Source of the DNA: Geothrix limicola
Lineage (GTDB): Bacteria; Acidobacteriota; Holophagae; Holophagales; Holophagaceae
DNA length: 64,000 nt
Assembly: GCF_030268085.1 (NCBI RefSeq)
Contig: NZ_BSDE01000006.1
Location: forward strand, 186,491-250,490
Reading direction: 5' to 3'
Shown here piece by piece: positions 57,080-64,000 of this stretch. Both the position numbers and the translations under genes were made by a program. The notes below the pieces were generated by a model. It saw only the letters and a list, made by a program, of their open reading frames with translations. It did not search any database and had not been told where the DNA came from. How positions within the stretch are numbered: position 1 is the stretch's first letter; each line of letters starts with the position of its first letter.

Positions 57080-57720
57080 CCACAAACCCATCCGACCGCA
57101 TCCGACTCCTCATCGTGGATGACCACCCGGTGGTGCGCGACGGCCTCGTATCCATCCTTCACGAAGGCGAGCCCGACCTCGAAGTGGTGGGCGAGGCCGG
57201 GGACGGCAAGGAGGCCGTGGAAGCCTGGCGGAACCTGCGACCCACCGTCGTCATCATGGATCTTCAGCTGCCGGGCCAGACCGGCGTGGAGGCCATCCAG
57301 GCCATCCGCCGCGAGGATCCCGAGGCCGCCATCCTCGTGCTGACCACCTTCGACGGCGACGCGGACATCCAGCGGGCCCTGGAGGCCGGGGCCCGCGGCT
57401 ACCTGCTCAAGAGCGTGCGCCGGGCCATCCTCATCGAGGCCGTGCGCGCCGTGGCCTCGGGCCAGCGCTACCTGCCTCCCGCCACCGCAGCCCGCTTGCT
57501 GGAGGGCATCGAGGCCGAGCGGCTGACCCCCCGCGAACTCGACGTCTTGAAGCTGCTCGCCGAAGGGCAGCGCAACCGCGAGATCGCCGACATCCTCGGC
57601 CTGGCCGAACCCACGGTGAAGATCCACGTGAACAACCTGCTGCGGAAGCTCCAGGCCAAGGACCGCACCGAGGCCGCCGTCATCGCCTTCAAGCGCGGGC
57701 TCATCCACCTGCCCAACTGA
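57076..57720 (+). CDS. NarL/FixJ-family response regulator
   Basis: The 214-residue DNA-binding regulator has a receiver domain (LLIVDDHPVVRDGL, phospho-acceptor Asp62 in VIMDLQLPGQTG, Lys in YLLKSVR) and a C-terminal LuxR-type helix-turn-helix (LTPRELDVLKLLAEGQRNRE, TVKIHVNNLLRKL). I chose the ATG at 57076, overlapping the kinase stop, with GGAGG eight bases upstream; a GTG at 57067 is closer to that site. It is the partner of the propeller kinase. Confidence 0.94.
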   Translation: MTTNPSDRIRLLIVDDHPVVRDGLVSILHEGEPDLEVVGEAGDGKEAVEAWRNLRPTVVIMDLQLPGQTGVEAIQAIRREDPEAAILVLTTFDGDADIQRALEAGARGYLLKSVRRAILIEAVRAVASGQRYLPPATAARLLEGIEAERLTPRELDVLKLLAEGQRNREIADILGLAEPTVKIHVNNLLRKLQAKDRTEAAVIAFKRGLIHLPN

Positions 57721-57837
57721 TTCGCCCTTGCGCGCAGAGGCCTCCAAAAAAACATCCGCTCCAGCGAACCAATGAAGGCGGGCCCGCGTTCTTCTCCCTA
57801 GGCGCGGACCAGCGGCGCCGCATTCCCTGGAGGTTCC

Positions 57838-58638
57838 ATGACGTCCCTGCGATCCCTCGCCGCCCTCCGGCCGGCGGGGTGGCTCTTCCTCGCCCAGGCG
57901 GGCCTGCTGCTCGCCACTACCGCGCAAGCCCATGCGCAAACAACGCCGACCCGCGCGCAAAGCGCGCCGGCTCCGCCTTCGGCGCTGCGGCGATGGTGGC
58001 ATTCCCTCGGCCGCCCCGGCATCTACATCACCTCGGATGACCACGGCACCCGCCTGATGGAATCCGGCGGCGGCGGTCCCGAACGCGTCTACCACCTGTG
58101 GAAGGACACCGCGGGCGGAAGCCACGAAAGCTACTGGGAGAACGGCGTGGCCAAACCCGTGGACCAGGCGGTGCAGCAGTGGGCCCAGGCGCGGATCCGG
58201 GAATCCCAAGCGGTCCCGCCGCCTCCGACACCCCCGGCTCCTCCAACGCCTCCGGATCCCCCGGCACCACCCGCTCCTCCCGCACCGCCGCCGCCCAGGG
58301 CCTTCGCGCCCGGGGAGGCCGGTGAAACCGCCTTCCGCCAGGCGCTGGGCGATGCCCGCCTGCGAGCCTTGCTGGGCGACCCCGTGGTGCTCTCCCCAGA
58401 GGCGAAGGGATCCTTCCAGGCTTGGGGAGTCGGCGAACCGAAGGGGTGGATGCATCACACGCTCCACGCGGGCGCGGCGGCGGATCTCACGTTGCGACTC
58501 TCCGGCCCCAAGGGCACGGCCCACCTGCATGTGAAGGGCGAGCGCCGAGGCGAGGGCCAGGGCAGGACCTGGACCTTCTCCGTGCTGGACCTGCAGCCCG
58601 ACAACTGCCCGGACACGCTGAACCTGCTCAAACCCTAG
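57838..58638 (+). CDS. Exported protein with proline-rich linker and Coa1/Tim21-like C-terminus
   Basis: The 266-residue protein has a hydrophobic N-terminus (about 13-32) ending in a likely signal-cleavage Ala-x-Ala. A basic segment and a long Pro/Ala run (about 127-155) follow. The C-terminal domain (about 160-266) has FRQALGDARLRALLGDPVVL and LRLSGPKGTAHLHVKGERR, resembling Coa1/Tim21-like small alpha-beta domains. The resemblance is weak and the function unknown. CTGGAGG precedes the ATG. Confidence 0.6.
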   Translation: MTSLRSLAALRPAGWLFLAQAGLLLATTAQAHAQTTPTRAQSAPAPPSALRRWWHSLGRPGIYITSDDHGTRLMESGGGGPERVYHLWKDTAGGSHESYWENGVAKPVDQAVQQWAQARIRESQAVPPPPTPPAPPTPPDPPAPPAPPAPPPPRAFAPGEAGETAFRQALGDARLRALLGDPVVLSPEAKGSFQAWGVGEPKGWMHHTLHAGAAADLTLRLSGPKGTAHLHVKGERRGEGQGRTWTFSVLDLQPDNCPDTLNLLKP

Positions 58639-58723
58639 CATCCCCGCGCCCTGCGCGCCGGGCCTTCCCCCCCACTGCCACCTCCACGGGTGGTCCACCT
58701 TCCATACCCTTTTTGGAGTCCCC

Positions 58724-59239
58724 ATGGCCCTCCGCCACCTTCTCGTTCCCGCCGCCCTCGTCGCGGCCCTCCACCCCGCCGCCCAGGCCCACGGACGCGG
58801 CCCCTCCACGCCCGAAGAACGCGCCCACGTACTGAAGCTGGCCGCGGACGCCGACAAGGATCCCCTCGCCGCCATGGCCGCCGAAGGCCGCTGGTTCGAC
58901 AAATGGGTCGACGAGGTGCCCGACATCATGTTCGGAGGCGAGGCCCCGGCCCGGTGGTGCGAAGGCGCCGCCAAGGGTGACCTGCGCAAGGTGCTCCGGT
59001 TCCAGTACCAGCTCAGTGGCATCGCCTACCAGATCGAACACCAGCTCCTCGAACCCAAGACGCTCGAGCACAAGCTCGCCATCCATCAAGCCGCGCTGGA
59101 AGGCGTGCTTCGCGCCTATGAAACCCTGCGATCCAAGGCGCCCGAGAACCGCTCCGAGAAGATGGAAGAAGCGCTGGCCCTGCGCGCCAAGGGAGAGTTG
59201 CCCGCCTTCGTGAAGTCGCTCTTCGCCGCCAGGCGCTGA
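58724..59239 (+). CDS. Hypothetical exported helical protein
   Basis: The 171-residue protein has a signal peptide (ending HPAAQA) and a mainly helical mature part with conserved-looking PLAAMAAEGRWFDKWVDEVP and HKLAIHQAALEGVLRAYETL. It may belong to a DUF6448-like family, which I cannot confirm from sequence alone. GGAG lies shortly before the ATG at 58724. It is followed by the M28 peptidase gene 56 bases on, in the same direction. Confidence 0.6.
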   Translation: MALRHLLVPAALVAALHPAAQAHGRGPSTPEERAHVLKLAADADKDPLAAMAAEGRWFDKWVDEVPDIMFGGEAPARWCEGAAKGDLRKVLRFQYQLSGIAYQIEHQLLEPKTLEHKLAIHQAALEGVLRAYETLRSKAPENRSEKMEEALALRAKGELPAFVKSLFAARR

Positions 59240-59295
59240 GCGCCACCTCGCGGCGCGACCGAAGCTCCCGTTCACTCTTTCGACCCAGGATTCCC

Positions 59296-60681
59296 ATGTC
59301 CCTTCACGCCGCCCTGCCCTTCTGTTTGGCCTCCACCCTCCTGGTGGCTCAGGCCCCCGCCCAGCCGGAGGGTGCTGCGCCCGCGCGGCTGATCCAGGAG
59401 ATCGGAACCCGTTCCGAACTGATGGCGAACCTCGAAGCACTCTGCGATGACATCGGCCCGCGACTCACGGGATCCCCATCCCTGCGGAAGGCCCAGGCCT
59501 GGGCCATGGCCAAGCTCCGGGCCTACGGCGCCACGAACGTCCACGAAGAAACCTACGACCTGGGCCGGCCCTGGCACCGCGGGGTGGCCCAGGCCCGGCT
59601 GCTCAACGCCAATGGGCTCTCCCTCGACGTCGCTCAGGTGGGCTGGACCGAAGGCACGAAGGGCGTCCTCCGCGCCGACGTCGCGCTGCTGAACGTGAAG
59701 ACCCTCGCGGAGTTCAGGGCCCAGGCCCCGCGACTAGCCGGCAAGGTGGTGCTCGTCCTCTCCCGCCCGCGGGCCGCGAACGAGGGGCGGGAGGACGTGA
59801 AGGCCTACGAGGCCGAACTCGCCAAGGCCTGGCGCGAGGCCCGCATCGCCCTGGCCCTCCTGCCCTCCCGGAAGGATTACGGCCTCCAGGACATGGCCGG
59901 CGGTCCCAGCTTCTTCTATCAGGCCCGCGCGGCCTTCATCACGCGGGAGCACGCGAACCTGCTCCAGCGCCTGGTGGCCCGGGGTCTCACGCCTCGCGTG
60001 GAGGCGGAACTGGGCGGCGGCTTCGGCCACACGCGCGTCCAGGCCAGCAACGTCGTGGCGGACCTCCCGGGCACCGATCATCCCGAGGAGGTGGTGATCC
60101 TGGGCGCCCATCAGGATTCCTGGGATCTCGGTTCCGGCGCCACCGACAACGGCACGGGCACCGTGGTGGCCCTGGAGGTGCTGCGGGCCCTGCACGCCGC
60201 GAACCTGCGGCCCAGGCGCACCCTGCGGGTGGTGCTCTTCTCCGGCGAGGAGCAGGACCTGCTGGGCAGTCGCGCCTACGTAGCGCGCCACGCGGCGGAC
60301 CTTTCGAAGATCCAGGCCGTGCTCATCGAGGACAGCGGATCGGGCCGCATCAGCGGGTTTCCCGACATGAAGGTGGAGGCCTGGTACGCCCCCCTCGTCG
60401 CGGCCCTGGCGCCCGCCAAAAGCCTCGGCGCCACGGAGGTGCCCTACGGCATCATCGGCGGCAGTGACCAGACCGCCTTTTTCGAACGCGGCATCCCCGC
60501 CTTCGCCCCCATTCAGGATCCGCTGGACTACGCCTCCCACACCCAGCACAGCCAGGTCGATGCCTTCGACCATGTGGTGAAGGAGGACCTCGTCCAGGGG
60601 GCCCAGGTCATGGCCGTCACCGCCTGGGGCCTCCTCCAATGCGAGCGGCTTCCCCATCAGGCGCCGAAGGCGGAGCCCTGA
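59296..60681 (+). CDS. Exported M28-family zinc metallopeptidase
   Basis: The 461-residue exported aminopeptidase or carboxypeptidase-like enzyme has a signal peptide (about 1-22). A PA-like insert (about 120-225) precedes the catalytic domain. Di-zinc ligands are visible in order: His and Asp in GAHQDSWDLGSGATDNGTG, the Glu pair in FSGEEQDLLGS, Asp in LIEDSGSGR, and the final His in ASHTQHSQVDAFD. It resembles the glutamate carboxypeptidase II/Q group. Substrate specificity cannot be read. Confidence 0.9.
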   Translation: MSLHAALPFCLASTLLVAQAPAQPEGAAPARLIQEIGTRSELMANLEALCDDIGPRLTGSPSLRKAQAWAMAKLRAYGATNVHEETYDLGRPWHRGVAQARLLNANGLSLDVAQVGWTEGTKGVLRADVALLNVKTLAEFRAQAPRLAGKVVLVLSRPRAANEGREDVKAYEAELAKAWREARIALALLPSRKDYGLQDMAGGPSFFYQARAAFITREHANLLQRLVARGLTPRVEAELGGGFGHTRVQASNVVADLPGTDHPEEVVILGAHQDSWDLGSGATDNGTGTVVALEVLRALHAANLRPRRTLRVVLFSGEEQDLLGSRAYVARHAADLSKIQAVLIEDSGSGRISGFPDMKVEAWYAPLVAALAPAKSLGATEVPYGIIGGSDQTAFFERGIPAFAPIQDPLDYASHTQHSQVDAFDHVVKEDLVQGAQVMAVTAWGLLQCERLPHQAPKAEP

Positions 60682-60708
60682 AGGGCCGCGCGAAAATCCT
60701 GGCTCGCC

Positions 60709-61038
60709 TCAGCGCCGGAAGGTGAAGAACACGGCGCCCACGAGGCAGAGCCCGGCCCAGAGGTGGTTGAGGTGCAGGCGCTCACGCATCCAGGCCACGG
60801 TGAACACGGCGAAGACGAGCAGGGTCACCACCTCCTGGATCACCTTGAGCTGGGGCAGGCTGAAGCGGCCGTATCCCACGCGGTTCGCGGGAACCATCAG
60901 GCAGTACTCGAAGAAGGCGATGCCCCAGCTCGCCAGGATGGCCAGCCAGAGCGGGCTGTCTCGGTGGTGCTTCAGGTGCCCGTACCAGGCGAAGGTCATG
61001 AAGATATTGCTGAGAACGAGCAGGACGACCGTTCGCAC
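60709..61038 (-). CDS. DUF486 family small membrane protein
   Basis: The 109-residue protein has four predicted TM helices. It begins VLLVLSNIFMTFAWYGHLKH and contains WGIAFFEYCLMVPANRVGY and FSLPQLKVIQEVVTL, matching the DUF486 family, which is related to small drug/metabolite transporters. The function is not established. It starts two bases after the stop of the hybrid kinase gene, so they are probably co-transcribed. Confidence 0.85.
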   Translation of the reverse strand: MRTVVLLVLSNIFMTFAWYGHLKHHRDSPLWLAILASWGIAFFEYCLMVPANRVGYGRFSLPQLKVIQEVVTLLVFAVFTVAWMRERLHLNHLWAGLCLVGAVFFTFRR

Positions 61039-61040
61039 CT

Positions 61041-64000
61041 TCAGGCCTCCAGCGCCTTCTGGACCTTGGCGATCAGGTCCCGGGGCCCATAGGGTTTCTG
61101 CAGGAAACCCCTCAGACCCTTGCCCCGGAAGCGGCCCATGGCCTCGGTTTCGTTATATCCGGAGCTGAGGATCACCCGGAGTTCCGGCTGGTGTGCGCGC
61201 ATTTCCCGGAAGGCCTCTTCGCCGCCCATGTGGGGCATGGTCATGTCGAGCAGCACGAGGCTGATGGCCCCGCCCTGCGCCTGCACCAGGTCCACCGCCA
61301 CGCGCCCATCGTGCGCATCCAGCACGTGGAAACCCTTGAGCTCCAGGGCCTGCCGCGCCACGGCGCGCACGGTCTCGTCGTCATCCACCACCAGCACGGT
61401 GCCCTTGCCGGCCCAGGCGGGCTCGGGCGCCGGCGCGACCTGCGCCTCCGAGCAGGCGCCCCGGGCCGGGAGGAACACCCGGAAGGTCGTGCCCTGGCCC
61501 GGCTCTGAATCCACGCGTAGCGCGCCGCGATGGCCGCGGACGATGCCCATGATGGCCGAGAGGCCGAGGCCACGTCCCGTGAACTTGGTGGTGAAGAAGG
61601 GTTCGAAGATCCGGCACAGCGTGTCGGCGTCCATGCCACAGCCCGAGTCCGCCACTTCCAGGGACACGAAGAGGCCCGGAGCCATGTCCTGGCCCACGAG
61701 CATCCGGCCCATGGCCGTCGCGTCGAGGTACTGGGCGCCCGTGGCCAACGTGATGGTGCCCGAAACCTCGCCGATGGCCTCGGCGGCATTGATCACCAGG
61801 TTCATGATCACCTGCTGGATCTGGGAGGCGTCCGCGGACACGGCCGGAAGCCCCTGCTGCAGGTCCAGGCGCAGCAGCACCGTCTTCGGGAGGCTGACCT
61901 CTAGCAGGTGCAGCATCTCCTCCACCTGGGCGGTGAGGTCCAGGTGCTTGACGATGAACTGCCCGCGGCCCGAATAGGCGAGCATCTGCCGGGTGAGGTC
62001 CGCGGCCCGCTGGCCGGCCTTCTGGATGGCCTCCAGATTCTTCCGGATCGGATGCAGCGGATTCAGCTGCTCCAGGGCCAGGCCGGCATGCCCCAACACG
62101 CCCATGAGCAGGTTGTTGAAATCGTGGGCGATGCCTCCCGCCAGCACGCCCAGGCTTTCCATTTTCTGCGCCTGGAAGAGCTGCCTTTCGAGCGCCACAC
62201 GCTCGGCCTCGGCCCGCTTCTGGGCCGTGAGATCCCGCACGATGGCATGGATGATGGGCTGGTCGCCGTGCTCCAGCCGGGTGAGGTCCACCTGGCAGAC
62301 GGCCTCCCTCGCCTCGGCACACAGGAAGGTCCACTCGAAGCGCTGGTGCACACCCGAAAGGGCCGCCTCCATGTGTCGCGCGCAACCGCTGACGCTGAAT
62401 TCGCCGTCGGGCTGGTGCTCCGGCGTCAGGATCGACATCGGCGCGGCGAGCAGCGCGCCGCGCTCCAGGCCGAACAGCTCCACCGCCGCGGCATTCACAT
62501 CCGCGATGCGGCCTTCCGACACCAGCAGGATGGGATCGGGCGACTGTTCGAAAAGCAGGCGGAAGCGGGCCTCCTCGGCTTCCAGCGCGGCGCGGGCATG
62601 GACGCGGTTCATCACGAGCCCTGCGGCCTCGGCGAGGCTTTCCAGCGCTTCGAAGCGGTCGTCGGAGACGTGGACGTGCCCCTGGGCACCGAAGGAACCG
62701 CCGCTGAGGCTACCGACCACCTGGCCTTCATGGACCAGGGGCAGGCCGACCAAGGTGCGGAAGGGCCAGAGCTCCTGATCGGGCAGGTCCGGATGCCCCT
62801 CGCAACGGGGGATGTGGATGCAGCGATGCTTCAGGTGCACGCCTTCGACCATCGGGCTGTCGTGGACCGAGATCGGGCGGCGGATCTCCTCGGCCGTGCC
62901 GTAGGCTTCCAGTCCCGGCGTCCAGTGGGTGGTGCTCGTCGTGCGGGAGGCGACATCGAAGCGGTTGAACCACCACTCGGGCAGGGGCGCGAGTTTCGCG
63001 GCCCAGCGGAAGAGGCAGGCCACCAGCGCATCCTCGTCGGGGGCTCCGGCCAGCTCCTTCACGGCGGCGGCCAGGTTCCGGGCCAGCCCCGCCGAGGCCT
63101 CAAGGCGGGCCTCGGCCTGGATGCGCTCCAACGCCAGGGCGGCGATGCGCGTCAGGTTCTGCAGGCTCGCGAACTGGGATTCCCGGGGCGCGATGGGCGT
63201 TTCGTCCTGGAATCCCACGCCGAAGAGCACGCCCGTGATGCGGCCCTCGAAGACGAGGGGCGCGCCCAGCAGGCTGCGCACCCCGTAGGTTGCCGTGACG
63301 GAGGGCTGCACCATGTCCGGCGAGGCGACGGCATCGGCCACGAAGCAGAGACGGCGATGATCGCAGACTTCGCGTGCGAAGCCCGTGTCGGCGATGGGGA
63401 AGCCCAGCCCCTGGATCTTCGACCCGAGCCGCTCCCGCAGGGAGGGGCTCCAGTCCGACAGCGTCATCATGCGCTGCGCTTCCTCCGGTTCGATGCGGCC
63501 CAGGAACCAGTGGGGACCCGGCAGGATGGCCGCCGCCCGGCCCATCAACACCTGGAAGACCTCCTCCCGCGTCCGCGTGAGGCTGAGAGCATAGATTCCT
63601 TCGGCCAGGTGGCGCTGGTGGCCCGCGCTTTCCATGAGGCGGTCGAGCACCAGCTTCTCGCCGCTGTGATCGCGCCCCCAGATCAGCAGCCGATCGCCGA
63701 CCTCGGTGCGCAGGCCCACCACGGTCATGCGAATGGGGAGTTCGCTGCCGTCCTCGTGCAGCCAGATCCCGGCCTCGGAGGCCTCACCGGGCCGATCGAA
63801 GGCGTCGCGAAACCAGGCCCGGGCCTGGGAGGGCGGCAGGTCGTGGCGGAGTCGCTCGATCGCGAAGTCTTCCAGATCTTCCGGCCCCAGGCCGAGGCAA
63901 TCCATGAACCGCTCGTCGGCCCGCAGCAGCCGGCCTTCCCCGTCCATCACGCAGAAGGCCAGCGAAGCCCGCTCCAGGAGGCCGATGATGGCCTCCACCG
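61041..64000 (-). CDS. Hybrid sensor histidine kinase with PAS, GAF and receiver domains (5' end cut by window edge)
   Basis: At least 985 residues are present. The order from the N-terminal side is a PAS domain (LAFCVMDGEGRLLRADERFM), a PAC-like segment, two GAF-like domains (around residues 140-290 and 320-460), another PAS (LLFEQSPDPILLVSEGRIAD), HisKA (GGIAHDFNNLLMGVLGHAGL), HATPase (IMNLVINAAEA, GRGLGLSAIMGIV) and a C-terminal receiver (VLVVDDDETV, VLLDMTMP, QKPYG). No TM is visible, so it is probably cytoplasmic. A GTG at 63998 is in frame, but the true start may lie beyond the window. Confidence 0.9.
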   Translation of the reverse strand, partial: VEAIIGLLERASLAFCVMDGEGRLLRADERFMDCLGLGPEDLEDFAIERLRHDLPPSQARAWFRDAFDRPGEASEAGIWLHEDGSELPIRMTVVGLRTEVGDRLLIWGRDHSGEKLVLDRLMESAGHQRHLAEGIYALSLTRTREEVFQVLMGRAAAILPGPHWFLGRIEPEEAQRMMTLSDWSPSLRERLGSKIQGLGFPIADTGFAREVCDHRRLCFVADAVASPDMVQPSVTATYGVRSLLGAPLVFEGRITGVLFGVGFQDETPIAPRESQFASLQNLTRIAALALERIQAEARLEASAGLARNLAAAVKELAGAPDEDALVACLFRWAAKLAPLPEWWFNRFDVASRTTSTTHWTPGLEAYGTAEEIRRPISVHDSPMVEGVHLKHRCIHIPRCEGHPDLPDQELWPFRTLVGLPLVHEGQVVGSLSGGSFGAQGHVHVSDDRFEALESLAEAAGLVMNRVHARAALEAEEARFRLLFEQSPDPILLVSEGRIADVNAAAVELFGLERGALLAAPMSILTPEHQPDGEFSVSGCARHMEAALSGVHQRFEWTFLCAEAREAVCQVDLTRLEHGDQPIIHAIVRDLTAQKRAEAERVALERQLFQAQKMESLGVLAGGIAHDFNNLLMGVLGHAGLALEQLNPLHPIRKNLEAIQKAGQRAADLTRQMLAYSGRGQFIVKHLDLTAQVEEMLHLLEVSLPKTVLLRLDLQQGLPAVSADASQIQQVIMNLVINAAEAIGEVSGTITLATGAQYLDATAMGRMLVGQDMAPGLFVSLEVADSGCGMDADTLCRIFEPFFTTKFTGRGLGLSAIMGIVRGHRGALRVDSEPGQGTTFRVFLPARGACSEAQVAPAPEPAWAGKGTVLVVDDDETVRAVARQALELKGFHVLDAHDGRVAVDLVQAQGGAISLVLLDMTMPHMGGEEAFREMRAHQPELRVILSSGYNETEAMGRFRGKGLRGFLQKPYGPRDLIAKVQKALEA

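Overview
The window is a high-GC, gene-dense bacterial chromosome segment. I see no rRNA, tRNA, CRISPR array or phage. The mix of genes points to an Acidobacteriota member of the Holophagae (Geothrix or Holophaga-like): a 30-motif multiheme lipoprotein cytochrome of the CX4CH/CX2CH type, type III glutamine synthetase, class II DAHP synthase, a propeller histidine kinase and a Rce1/CPBP protease. This placement is inferred from gene content; no marker gene was compared.

Layout. 1-1313: truncated MFS transporter. 1780-3980: a calcineurin-like phosphoesterase followed by a Ser/Thr kinase fused to a universal-stress domain. 4053-22213: one long minus-strand block of translation genes in the order rpsL-rpsG-fusA, then rpsJ-rplCDWB-rpsS-rplV-rpsC-rplP-rpmC-rpsQ-rplNXE-rpsNH-rplFR-rpsE-rpmD-rplO-secY-adk-infA-rpmJ-rpsMKD-rpoA-rplQ. 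It has a sigma70-like promoter at each of two entry points and an intrinsic terminator at the end. tuf is absent between fusA and rpsJ, and map is absent between adk and infA. A 374-base spacer with palindromic repeats interrupts rplX-rplE.

22264-43170 is mostly housekeeping and envelope genes in short runs: fmdB-like, rfaE2, a beta-barrel protein, glnN, nadA, a two-component pair, class II DAHP synthase, a serine hydrolase, a thioesterase, a DCC1-like protein, a CPBP protease, a second membrane-anchored Ser/Thr kinase, an arginine-type EF-P, rsgA, an LpxL-like acyltransferase, a YiiX-like peptidase and a shortened NuoG-like iron-sulfur protein.

43286-47906 holds purH and alaS, separated by a 445-base element. 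That element is a GxxExxY (PDDEXK-like) gene bounded by 30-base terminal inverted repeats differing at one base. A gene-less element of the same design lies between efp and rsgA (37409-37535).

47957-53783 (minus) is an electron-transfer cluster: a 30-motif cytochrome lipoprotein, a small cytochrome c, a predicted outer-membrane beta-barrel, and a fusion of a DUF2231 membrane domain with a cytochrome-P460-like domain. Diverging from it is a propeller histidine kinase with its NarL-type regulator (54110-57720), a plausible controller. The right end has secreted proteins of unknown role, an M28 peptidase, a DUF486 protein and a large hybrid sensor kinase that runs off the edge.
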